A stretch of 64,000 nt of DNA from Setophaga petechia (taxonomy: Eukaryota > Chordata > Aves > Passeriformes > Parulidae): assembly GCA_024362935.1 (NCBI GenBank), contig JANCRA010000010.1, forward strand, positions 6,812,501-6,876,500, written 5' to 3'. A program made the position numbers and the translations under genes. A model generated the notes under the pieces. That model saw only the letters and a program-made list of their open reading frames with translations, had not been told where the DNA came from and ran no database searches. Below, in pieces: positions 35,381 to 47,143 of the stretch (position 1 is its first letter; each line of letters starts with the position of its first letter).

Positions 35381-38300
35381 AATCTATTTTTTTTTATATG
35401 TGACTTTTCTTGAGCGCAGTATTTGCATTATTTATGTAGTTGCAGTGACTGGGAGCGTTGGCCTGCCTTGCCCACTGATGCTGCCTTGTACCAACCTCAG
35501 TGTGTGATAGCACCACAAGTTCTGTGTGTGCTCCATCAGCGAGGAGGTGCTGAGCATTTAGAGTACCAGCCTGTGACAGTCAGCTCCCTTTGCTTACTGC
35601 TGAGTAAATTCTGCATTTCAGGGCTGATCCTGGTACCACACTGCAGTGTGTAAATGCTCTTGAATCTGGCCATGCAGAAAGGCCTCTGCCTCTTTCACTC
35701 CTTTGCTCTGCAGATCCCTTGTCATGATCCCCAATTCCTCACCTGGCCCTTGTTTAGGTCAGGGTCTCATCAGCCTCAGTTGAACAGATTTCATCCCTAT
35801 TAAACAAGAAGTGTGGGCTTACAATCAGTGGGCTGTCGTGCTTTGCTGAGTCAGGCCTTTAATTACCCCAAGCTTATGGCAGATCTCCATCCCAAATGGA
35901 AGATACGACTGCCATCCCTCCCTCATACCCAGGGAAGGTGCACACCCTGTTTGAAAGGTACCTCAGCTGCAGTCTGCTGAGCCAATCCTCAAATTGAGTT
36001 TGAAGTCATTAAGTGGAAAAGAAAATTTTTGTGACAAGTGATTTCCCTGAGCAGGTGACAAACTATAATGAAGCGGGGCGGTTTGGCTGGAAAGGTTTAT
36101 GATAGCAGCTGTGTACCCTTCCTCTCCTGTGAGCAATCTGGGCAGGAGAGGATTCGTGGAAAACTGTCCATGCCACTGAAATGCAATGTTGCCTGCATGT
36201 CAACCTTGGATTAATTTTCACAGTCTTTCCCCAAAATGTTCCTGGAGCTCCTTTGGGAGCAAGGGCAGGGTGGGTGACTAATTACCATTAAAGTTGTACT
36301 ACTCTTCCTAGCAAAGTGCTTGCTTGGGAAAAGCTTGTGAGCAAATAGCACCCCTGGAAAATGGTGTAAAGGAGGGGTTTGAGCTCTTTGGCTGCATTGT
36401 TGCTGGTTATAGCTGCAGAGTTTCTTCCTCCTGCTTTGGCTGTGCTCCTGTAGGACAGGGATGTGTCTGCCACGAACTGCTGGGTGCACTGGGCACAGGG
36501 CCTGGCTCTCACAGGCACCTGGAGAGAGGGAGCAATGGCACAGCCAGGGACACAGCTCTTCCCAAAACAGCAAGAAAATGGAGAAGAGAAGAATGAGGAC
36601 ACCAGGATGGCTCTTCCAGTGTGGGGAAAGGTTTAGGTACAAGAGCATTGAGAAGCTGATTTTAAAACCCCTGAAATGTGCAGTGTGAGAGCTGCTGCTC
36701 ACAGCAGGATGCTGCAGCAGCACAAGCACTTGCTCAACTTAATGTGCAGGTAGCCAAGTGTGACAGACCACAGCCATAACACTTGGGAGAGAGGTGCAGA
36801 GGCCATGGAACAGGCTATCCTGGCCAGGACACTGCCTGTCTGTTTTTAATTTCACTTCTGTGCTGTGTAGATACCTAGGGTAAAGATGGAGTGGTGCTTA
36901 AAGGTTCTATTCATGGTACACAGCTAGCCAGGAGGTTTCTGGAGTGTTCCTCTAAGGTGGTGGGTGCTTTGTTAGAGGTGAGGCTTGAAGCACTGCAGGC
37001 CAGCTGCTCCTGATTTCTTTTCTCCCCTGATTGCTGGTTATGCAGTGTGTGGGTGGGTTGTTTTTTTCTTAGTACAATGTCAACTGCTGGCTGAGCAATG
37101 CTGGGATTTGTGTAGATGTGCTCTGATGGGGTGCAAGCAGCTCTGCCCAGGACCAGGCATGTTCTGCAGGGGCACTCACCTGTTGCAGAGGAGCCTGATC
37201 TCTGCACTGCCTTCTTGGGGTGAGCTGTTCAGGACCAAGCCCTCACTCTTTGGTCTTATGCTGGTGTCTGCTTAATGGGATTTTTTCCACAAAAGGGTAG
37301 TGATGAATTACCCAGGCTAGACACTGCTGTCTAAGGCCACCAGCTGCTGCCCTTCAGGACAGTTGGATTTATACCTCGAAGCAGGTGTTGAATTCCTGAT
37401 GCACAGAGCACTGCTGAGCTGGGAACTGCTCAGTGTGGTCTCCTGTCCATCCTACCCTAGCCTGAACAATCCAGCTGTCCCTGCCTCTGCTGCTCTTGCC
37501 CAAGCTGGGATCTTCTCAGCAGCACACAGGGTGGGAAGGGGGTGGGTGTTGACCAGCCAGGAGGGCCCCGGTGTGTTAATGAGCCTCATTAACTTAACCA
37601 GCTTCACCTGGGACCACTCCCAGCTCCTCAGCCTGAGGAGCTTCATTGGAGCTCAGCTCTTTGTGCCTTCCTGAGCTATGTTGGAGCTGTGCCTGTCCCC
37701 AGCATTGTCCCTGCTGCTGGCTCCATGGGTGCACTCCAGATCCATGTTGCAGTTCCTTGCTGCTGCCTTCTCTCCTGGATGAACCTTGCAGTGCAGGTAA
37801 TCTGGTGTCCAGTCCTGTCTCTGCTGCAGGGAACCTGTCTCTGGCTCTCTCTTGTTCCTGCCTGAGCTCTGTGGGTGGAATTTGCCTCTGACTTGTCACC
37901 CACCTTGCCTGGGGCTGGTCACTGAGCCTGTCTCTACCTAGTCCTGCTCAGACTTGGTGGGTCTGTGCTGGGTGGGTGAGGGCTGCCCTGTGGTCGCCCA
38001 TGGCTCCTGTATTGTCCCCTGTGTAGAGCAGCCCCACTGTCTCTGTTCCCTGGTAGAGTCTTGTGGCTCTAACACGCTAATTCAGTGCTGCTCTTGAACC
38101 TTGAAGCAATCCTCTGGTCTGATTTGATATTCACTTTTCTCGAGCTCCCACCTTCAGAACTCTCCCTGTCCCCTCCCGAGGTTTCAGGGCTGCTGGTGTT
38201 TGGGAGGTGGTGTGGACAGGTTGTCCTGTTCTGGTTGAGAGGTGTTGCCCAGGCAAAGAAAGGGTTGAAGATGTTATTTATAGGGGTGCCAAAGTTTTAG

Positions 38301-39118
38301 TATGTGTACTGGGACTAGAGCAGGAATAATTTCTTGGAGGCACTAGGTATGCATAGCACTGCTCTGCACACAGGGGTTGAGCATGGACTGGGGGAGGGAT
38401 CAACGGGAGCAAGCGATGCCAGCTGGAGACACCAGAAGCCTTTTAAAAAGAGCTTGGAAGCAACACAAAACCCAACACACTTGCATATTCCAAGCAATGC
38501 ACGTAAGCAAGACTCACTTTTACATTTTTCAGAGCAGATTAGCGATTTTCTAATTAGGGAAAGAGCCGAATATTGAGCACTGAAATGGATAAGCGACTTA
38601 AAAAGAACACAGAAAATCGCAAAGTGAAATCGCTTAAATCAGCCTTGTCTCCTCCCCCCTTCATGCTTGGTATGCTGTTTATCTTGGCAAAGAGGGGGAA
38701 AATAAATTCCCTGGAGGTGGCACATACACAGTGGTACCTGAATGCATCAGATATATCTGTGCAGGGAGCTAAAAGTGCTAAACTGCAGAGTTTTGAATCA
38801 CTCTTCTGGACCTGCAAAAATATGAGCAAGGCTGCATCCCAGCAGGCTGAGGCTTGCTCTGTCTGTTGTACCAAGCAGCAGCTGTTTCCTGAATTTTGAT
38901 CTGGATCTGGTCATGGATTAAGGTGATCCCAGTAGCTGAGGGTTGTTTGGGCCTTTGAGCAGCTCGACCCTTGGGTTTGTGAAGGAGCAGAACATTGTCT
39001 TGGTTGTGATCCTGAAGGAGTTCCTGGATGCTGCCAGACACAGGTCTTGAGATCCAAAAAGTAATTAGACATGTTCTGCTATCAGAAAACATACTCTAAA
39101 GACCTGTTCTGCTTGTCA
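35381..39118. other. Intronic sequence, GC-rich but CpG-poor in part
   Basis: From about 37330 to 38060 the sequence is pyrimidine-rich (CTG/CCT-rich) without CpG clustering. The 172-codon minus-strand open frame at 36211-36729 has no recognisable family. I see no transposon ends. Confidence 0.45.
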
Positions 39119-39175
39119 GGCCGAGCCTTGACCTTTTCATGCCCTCGATTCACCATCTGCAAAACAGGGAATTAC
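39119..39175 (+). mobile_element. Possible short MIR fragment, sense
   Basis: CCTTGACCTTTTCATGCCCT followed by CACCATCTGCAAAACAGGG resembles the MIR segment running from 'tgaccttgggcaagtcac' to 'cctcatctgtaaaatgggg'. The match is short and diverged, so this is tentative. Confidence 0.3.
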
Positions 39176-40297
39176 CAAACTTGGATTGCACCAGCCTGGC
39201 TTTGTGCCTGGGCTGTGGAAAGGGCCAGCACAAGGTACCCTGGAGAGGTGCCAAGGGCAGTTTACACCAGGAAGTCTTTTCTTAGGCTCTTGTCCCAAGA
39301 AATGAAGGTTTAGGAGGTGTTACAGACTGTAAGGATGTGGGGCAGGGAGTGTATCTCACTGTGCACACAAGCACTACTTGCATGCTGCAGCCGCTACTGG
39401 ACCATAAATAAATGTTAGTGGGCACTCTCTCTCCCAAAGCACCTATCACTGCTGCCATCCATGTGGAAAGAGGAAAGTAAATAGATTCTTGGATTGTCTT
39501 AAAGGCAGAGGGAATAGGATAGGATCAGTCTATTGGATTTGTTGAATAAACTACAAAAAATAAGATATAATTCTCTGCAGACACGGGTTAATGGGCTATG
39601 TTGTATTTTGCATTTCAAGCACCAGAGCATTCAAACCAAGCTGTCAAACTGGTGGGCTTGTTTGAATTAACCAAGGCCTGGACTGGACACAATACTTTTC
39701 TGACTTATTAATGCTGCAGTAGAATTTATGCCTGGTTGCAGGAGGTGTGGTGCACTCTGCCTGCCCAGGGATGTGTGCTCTCTGCCCCACCATGCTTACA
39801 GAGGGAGTTACACATTGGGGAGCTAAAAAGCTGCCAAAAAACTTGTTTGTCTAAAAAGCTGACCGTGCATCTGGGATTGCATCAGTGGTGTCCCAGGGAA
39901 AGGAAGGTAGCTTGCTGGCTGGATGTTTCTGGTGTAAATCCAACCATGTTCTGTGTTTTAATCAAAACTTCCATCCAAAGGCTATGCATTGGCATGACTG
40001 GGTTTGCTGGCTGCTCCACAGAGGCAGAAGACAACCCCTTCACCCTCTGTCTCTCCCCTCTTGTCTGGCCAAGGTGTTACAACACAAAAACCAGCATTGT
40101 GCTGACACTGATGCTGCTTGTGCACTTCCCTGCTCTGTGAACACAAAAATGTGGCTCTTGGGTTTTGTCCTAAGAGGGTATGAAGTGTCAGGGAAATATT
40201 GTGTGCCCTTTTCTTTTAAACAGGGCCTTTGTACTGGCCTTAAAGAGAGGTAAGAGGGATCTGTGCATTCCCTGACAGCTGTGGGGAAGCGGAAACT

Positions 40298-40420
40298 TTT
40301 TATTCCATTCTCTAGATGAAGATCAGAGGTTGTGAGATGAGAGGAGAGAGGCTGGCAGTGGAACAACCCACAGGTTAATCACGGAGCTGGCATTTGGGAG
40401 ATCCAGCTTCAGTTCCTACA
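40298..40420 (-). mobile_element. MIR-like SINE fragment, antisense
   Basis: TATTCCATTCTCTAGATGAA, then AGGAGAGAGGCTGGCAG, then TTAATCACGGAGCTGGCATT and ATCCAGCTTCAGTTCCT follow the antisense MIR order (ccattttacagatgagg, gaggttaagtgac, agagctggg..., cccaggtctg). Divergence is high. Confidence 0.4.
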
Positions 40421-43400
40421 GGGTATTTCTAAGTATTTAGCCGAAAGCAAATACATAAAGAAACTGAAGCGCACAAAAACATGAGAAATGATCAGCCCTG
40501 CAGCAGGCTCTGTTGTAGCTTTAAGCCATCTAAAGAAGTATCTTTATATCCTATGAATTGTGTTCCAGTTGGAAAACCTTTGCTGTGCCTCAGCAGTTGC
40601 CTTGCATGCATACAGAGCACATCGCTCTTATAATATAGATGATATCTTCTGGCCACTTTTAAATTAACAGAGCCTCAGGTGTAAATTCATTGTAGTTTTC
40701 ATTCCCATTTCCTCTCCACAAAGTACCTTGAGAATTGGAGATTTCAGCTGCATAGAGGGACTTTGTGGGGGGAGCTGAGCTCTCAGGTGTCCGCTGCTAT
40801 CCTTCACACCCCACTGCAGCACCCAGTGTGAGCAGGGCTCTCTTGGGATGCCCTGGATTGACTGTCGGCCACGGGGCACAAGAGGACGTGGCTGGGCCAG
40901 TAATGCAGCAGGAGTGAACAAAACCCATCTCCCCTGGGTTGCACCCTCTCTCTAGAGCTGCAGCAGCCTGCTCTGTCTGTTTGCTGCCTCAAACCCAGGG
41001 GCTTCCATCAGCATTTTAGCTTTTCTAATAAATAAAAAAAGCTTATCCCCATTCTCTGGCTCTGAAGACAAGTGATGTGGCATGGCATGGTTCATGTCCT
41101 TGTGGCTGACCTCTTCTGCCCAGAGGAAATTAACCTCACCTGGGCTGTCTGTGCCAAAATGCTCTGGGGAGCCTGGCCCATGGCTGCTCTGGTGTGGATG
41201 GTGGTGGGGCAGTGCTGTGTCCCCCTTTAGTTACTGGTGCAGAAACAGCCAGCAAGCCTCCAGCAGTGTGGAGTTAGCAGGGCAGGGTGGGTGTGTGCAC
41301 CCCTCTGGGAGAAGGTGCCCTCGTGGCTGGGGTGCAGGGCTGCTGCTGTCCCAAGGTGTTCCCTCCCCTCGTCTGCAGGGACATTGAGCTGTGAGGATGC
41401 CCAATGTAATTTTTCTCCAGTAGTTGAGATGCTGGCTTGCAAAAATCAGAAAGAGTACATCACAGAGGAGTTCCAGCAAGGTCTTGCCACCTTTGTCAAA
41501 TAGCAGCCAACTTACCTCCCTCAGTGCCCAGGCAGGAAATAAACTTGCTAAATGAGTATATTTACCGCAAATGAATTTGTACCAAATCTTGTATGTGCAG
41601 CAAAATCCTCTTAGATGAGCATCTGATAAAGGATTAAAACTATTAAATGATTAAAAAATCCCCTCTGCCAAATGGTGAAATATACAGATTATACGGTGCT
41701 TTGTTGTTTTGTTTTTCCCCTTGGCTTTGCTATTCCCACCCTCCTTGCCCTGTTTGAGAGGAGGGAGAGAGGGAGAAAAGTCTCTGTTGCATCCCCCTGA
41801 GGCCCAAGGGGTGCCAGGGAGGCTGGCAGAGCTGGGGGAACAGTGGTAGACCCCATCATCCTGCAGAAAGCGGGGAAAGGCCCCCAAACCTCTCCCAGCT
41901 GTGTCCTGCTTTTCTGGGTAGCAGATGGATTCCTCCTTAGTCTGGAGAGCTTTCCTCATGGGAAAGACTGGGAACACTGGGAGGCTCCTGGCAATTTGGA
42001 AGCCAAAACTAGTGAAGCCAAGGAGCAAGACTAAATCCTACAGGAGGGCTGTTGCAGGCAGGATAACATTTCTGAGGAGTTCTCATGGGGACGGTCCTCT
42101 CCTTAGGCAAAACAGAGGAAGGATTGATTTCAGGCAGCTCCTGAGCTGACCCTCATCACCTGGGCTGCTGTGTCTCTGGGGAGGACCATCAGTGTTTCCT
42201 TCAGCTCTAGCCTGTGTCACCTGAGTGGGCTTGTCTGCAGAAATGTCCTGGAACTCAGCAGCTCCCTGTGATTTGCATTCCCTGTGTTGTAGCTGGTGGC
42301 ATGAGACCTCAGTGACATCGGGTGGCAGCAGACAGGGAAGGGTCAGACTGTCCCCCTTGTCAGAGTTTCATGCAGGTCTCCTTTGGGTGAGCAGCCAAGC
42401 ACTCAGGGCTTGCTAGAAGTTTCTTAGCCCACAGCTCTAAGGCAATAATTGGGACAGCCCTGATATGAGAGGAAAAGTTCCAAATACTCCGTGTAGGAGG
42501 AGTCTGGCTAAAGCTCTTCCTGAAGCTCATCCTGTTCCCAAGGCTCAGGTGTGCTTTGTCCTCACCCTGAACTAGAGGGTGTGAGAAGACTCCCTTGCTG
42601 TGGTTGTGCTGGGTAATTCCTGATAGCTCTGGGAAAGTTGGCTGGGAGAGGGGGTAGGGATGGGACACATGCCACTGCTACAACCATGAAAGTTGAAAGG
42701 AGAGTGAGACATGAGCATCTCTGCTGTGAAAGGAGCTCTGCTGGGGGCTTGAGCAGAGCCAGGATTTCCCTCAGGCTGCCCAGGGTTTGCTTCTTGCTGC
42801 AGAGTTGGACCCCACCAGCCATGGGCTGCTGCTGAAAGTACCTGTTTCTCTGGTGTGCTGGGCACAGGCACTGCTCTGCAGAGGATGCTCTGGGGTCAGG
42901 CTGGATGAGATAACCACTTCATTAATGTAACCCTGATTAGGCAGTCAGGGACCGCATCAGAGTCCAAGTTATTAGGAGCTGTCAGCAGCCAAGCATTGAA
43001 GTGGAAGGATGGGAGAGAAGGAAGGAGAAGCCAAAGGGGCTGTAGCAGGAGGGGTGTCAGCTCAGTATTTATGAGGGGAATAAGCCTCTGGTGTTTTATG
43101 GCCAGTAAGATGCTGTTTTCTCTGGGTCTGTTTGATTAGATAGGATTGTCTCAAGGGCTCCAATGGCACATCATTGATTTCTGCTCCCTCTCATGGGGAC
43201 ATTGAGCAGCCTGATCTATCCCTCCTGGTTGCAGAGCACTAAGAGGGGACAGCCACTGCTGGGGGGCAGCCTGTGCCAGGAGGGGCTGTTTGGAAGGGGG
43301 ATCCCCTTATTTAGCCTGACTCCAGCTCTCCTGCACTGTGCTCTCCATTTTGATTGCTTTGGGGCCATCACTTGCTGTCTCCCAAAATCAAGAGCTGGTA

Positions 43401-46400
43401 CAATGATTCTGTCTCCTTGATGTTTCAGGGAGAGCTGGACAAGGGCAGGAGAGGAATTTACCAGCTCTCAGGGTAACTTGGAAGGCCACAGTTTCTAGCT
43501 GGTGTAGCACTGTGGGAATGAGTCAAGGTCAGAGGCATGGTGAGGTAGGGACTCATCAGATTTAGGATTACTGGGAAGGTGATGGGTTTTCCAGCTTTCT
43601 GTGCCCAAGGTCTTATTTAGCATACATTAGGTATCTGGAAACTTTGTAGAAATCCTATCCCAGGTACCAAACCCTCAGTACCCTGTCCTTGTGGGTGTCA
43701 GGGTGCTTCAGGTAAGGGCACTGTGGTGCTGGCAGCAATGTCAGCGGGTAAGCCTGACCAAAGTGAGTCAAAGTGTTTAAAGGCTGCAACAGAGAGCAGC
43801 CTGCCTCATTTCCATGCTGTAGCTGCTGGCAGAATCCTGAAATGAGATGGCAAATTGCTTTTGTAGCTCTTGTCCATATAAATTGGAGGCTGAGAGGTTA
43901 CAGAGCAGACTTTTTCAACAGGGTTATAGTCCTCTGGCCATGAGCAGAAGGATCTTTGTGCTGCAGTGGCAAAGAGCAGGGCAAGAGAAAAGGGAGTGTG
44001 AGGACAGGCTTTGCTTTATTCTAACCCATTAGACATGGGTGAAACCAGTGCATCTTCAGCATTGCAATCGATTGCCATGAGGAGAATTGCAGAATATTTT
44101 GTGTTCTTTGGCACATGAGGTTGAAGGCAAGGACAGCATGGAGATGGGGCGGCTTAAAGGGACTGTTGTGTGTTCAGACAGTGATCTTGCTGGAAGGATA
44201 CTGGCTTGTGCTTTGGTTTCTGCTTACCTCTGGCAATCACTGGTGGGTGGGTTACTTCTGCCTCTTCCCTGTGTATGGGGGACAGTGACTCGTGAGCAGA
44301 GGAGCATCCTGGGCTGGTGGTGACCAGCATGAACAGAGGGGCTCTCTGCAGGACAGGCTGCTGTGAGCTGCCAGGGCTGGCAACACCTCTGGGTGTCTCT
44401 AGTAAAGTTCAGTGACTCTGTTCCACTTGGCATCACAGAGCTGAATAACTTAACCAGCTTGGGGGCTCTGAAAGCTCTGTCCTTGTTAGCTGGTCTCCTC
44501 TGAAAGCAGGGCCAAGGGAGAGCTGGGTGACAGGAGCAAAGCACCACGGCATGGCAGGAGGAGGGATGTGGGTGACAGAGGGCTGCTGGGATGGGGCTGA
44601 ACTGGGGGCAGAGGAGCTGGTGCAGGCAGGTTGTGTTATGATGCTGCAGTGCAAGCTGGGGCCAGAGTGGAGCATGAAGGAGACAGCAGCAGGACCACTC
44701 AGACCCTGGGGTTTACTGCTTCACTTGGGAACTGCAAACTGCATTCCCTTTAACCTTCTACTCCTTTTTTGCCTTTTTTTTTTTTTTTTTTGTAATTCAG
44801 GGGAAGTGCTAGCACTCAGCTCCTGCTGGGAAAAAAGTGCTGGAGCCCAGCGCCTGCCGGTCCCCACTCGTGCTGTGCCCTGATTAGCAACTTGTGCTGG
44901 AGCACATCAGCACAGGGGGCTGGGCTGCTCAGGGAGCAATGAGAGGAGGGAGGGGGCTGTGGAGCTCTCAGCCCTCTCTTTGAGCAGCCTTTCTGCCTGG
45001 TTTGCAGTGCTGGCAGGGCACAGAGCTGCAGTATGTGCTGCTGGCTCTGCCATGTGTGCCAGCCTGCCCGTGTCCTGCTGGTTTGCCGTGGCCTGACCTA
45101 CCTTTCCCAGCCTGTTCTGCTGCCTGAGTTTCTTCAGCCTCTCTAGCTATAATGGAGGCATGAGCATAGGCTTCCCCTCCCTGCTGCCTCCCAGCCCACA
45201 CAGGCTGAGAAGCTGCTTTCTTCCCCTGGCTGATGCTCAGGATGCTGCCCAGGCTTTCTTCTGGTGGCATTCAGTAGGTGGGACTTGGATTAGACAGAGG
45301 GAAAAGAGTGGACAGATTGGGATGTAAGCTGAGCCCTGCCAAGCTCATTTCAAGAAGGCCCTGAGGTGCTACTGGCAGTGTCCAGCCTGTCCTATGCCTT
45401 CAGTGCTGGCTGAAGAATGTCCAGGACTTGCCACTGCAGTAATAAAACCTCATTCTAGGCTCCCAGTCAACCTAAGCTGGTTTCCTCTTCCCTGAGGTCT
45501 GGAAACAGTAAAAACAACTGCCAGACTATTTCAGAGCTTGCAGTATAAGCCCAGAGTTCCAATAGACACTGGAAAGTCTGCACCCTCTCTCTCTCTCTGC
45601 AAAAAAAGTTCTGTCCCCAGGGAATTAAATAATCACCTGTTCAATCATTTACTCCTATCCTCTGGGACTATTTGCTACCATTAGTACTAAAAATGGTCCT
45701 ATGGCAACTACAGGTCACCTCCTCCTCACTCCCACTTCAGTAATGAAAACACTCCCTTCTCTCTCCATCCTGAAGAGTTTTAATCAAATAAACCTGGCAC
45801 ACATGCTCCTGAAAGGAGGATGCTCTCTGTCAGCCAAAATCTGTGCCTGTTTCATTTTCTTCTGATTTAATTTTCCAGAGATTAAGATCCTGCTCATCTC
45901 CACTCTCAGAACTTGGCTGCCTCTGTTTTGTTTGTTGGTTTTACTCTAGTGGGTTTTTCCTTTCTGTTGGTGGCTTTGTTTTGAAAATCCTGAAGGCCCA
46001 AGGGCTCTGATTCCCGGGGACCCAGCCGGCTGTGAAATCGATAGAGAGCTGAGCCTTCCCACACCTGGCAGCATCCCGCCTGCTCCTGCCCTCCGTGCCT
46101 GGAATGTGGCTCCTTGTCTTCCTCCAAAGGGCTTTGGCATTGCTGCTGAGCAGTGTTTCTGCTGGGAATGTGTTTTCCCATAGCAGGGGCCATCTCCTGG
46201 CTGCCAGCTCCTCTTGCTCTGTGGAAAGTTGTCTGTCTTTGCTGCCATCTTTGGTTTAGCATCTCCGTGTCATCTGAATGGCAGTAAAAATATCACCCTC
46301 TTGTATTAAAGACTCCAGAGTCAGAGCTGGTCCCTCAGGGCTCTGTTCAGTCCTTTTGAATATCTCTAGGGAGAGAGGTGCTGCAATCCCTCTGGACAAC

Positions 46401-46557
46401 ATTTACCAGTGCTTGGTCTTCCTCACAGTGGCAATGGGGGGAAAAAATAATCAGTTGTTTCTTTATGGTTTGATGGACCCTCTCGTGTTTCAGTGTGTGT
46501 CTGTTGCTTCTTTCCCTGCCACTGGGCAGCACTGAGAGGAGCCTGGCTCTGCCTTCT
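40421..46557. other. Intronic sequence with poly-T run
   Basis: An 18-T run lies at 44774-44791, followed by GTAATTCAG. This superficially resembles a 3' splice site, but no protein-like exon follows. A short CT repeat lies at about 45587-45598. No transposon end, CpG island or exon is recognised. Confidence 0.5.
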
Positions 46558-46935
46558 TTACAGTCTCCCTTCAGGTATTTATAGACACTGATAAGATCCC
46601 CCTCAGCTTTCTCTTCTCCAGAATAAGCACTCCCAGCTCTCTCAGCCTTCCCTTATAAGTGAGATACTTCAGTCCTTTACCCATCTTAGTGGTTCTTCTC
46701 TGGACACTCTCCAGTAGTTTCATATTTCCCTTGTGCTGGGATCCCAGAGCTGGCCCAGCACACCAGGAGTGGCCTCCCCAGTGCTGAGTGAAGGGGAAGG
46801 ATCATCTCCCTTGACCTGCTGCCACTTCCAAGGCAGACTGGGTACCATTGGCTGTCTTTGCTGCATGGACACATTTAAGCCTCATGGTCAGCCTGGTGTC
46901 CACCAAGGCCCCCAGCACCTTTCTCTGCAAGGGGG
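46558..46935 (-). mobile_element. CR1 LINE internal segment, inverted
   Basis: On the + strand this is antisense CR1: ACAGTCTCCCTTCAGGTATT, CTCAGCTTTCTCTTCTCCAG, CAGCTCTCTCAGCCTTCCC, CTTGTGCTGGGATCCCAGAG, and AGGATCATCTCCCTTGACCT. It covers the part of CR1 upstream of the terminal ~170-300 bp and lacks the 3' terminus, which would be at its left. It is followed 36 bp later by a + strand CR1 3' end. Confidence 0.9.
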
Positions 46936-46971
46936 AAGGAGTAAGGGTTGTGCCCTTGAAAGTCTGTGTTT

Positions 46972-47143
46972 AAGGCACTGGCACAGGTTGCCCAGAGAAG
47001 CTGTGCCTGCCTCATCCCTGGAAGTGTTTGAGGCTGAGCTGGATGGGGCTTGGAGCATCCCTGGAGGTGTCCCTGCCCATGGCAGGGGGGTGGAATGAGA
47101 TGGTCTTCAAGGTCCCTTTTAACCCAAGCCATTCTGTGCTTAT
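46972..47143 (+). mobile_element. CR1 LINE 3' end, direct
   Basis: AAGGCACTGGCACAGGTTGC through CTCATCCCTGGAAGTGTTTG to GGTCCCTTTTAACCCAAGCC and ATTCTGTGC is the terminal CR1 segment. It contains what the adjacent inverted segment lacks, with a stretch of consensus missing between them. Together with 46558-46935 it looks like one copy with a 5' inversion. Confidence 0.9.

Noticed and set aside
36211..36729. 172-codon minus-strand open frame
   Set aside because: No recognisable domain, signal or homology; no flanking promoter or splice context; length is not exceptional among the many chance frames in 64 kb.
44774..44803. T18 run ending GTAATTCAG as a cryptic exon acceptor
   Set aside because: No protein-like sequence consistent with CACNA2D2 follows, and the flanking exons already join without a missing segment.
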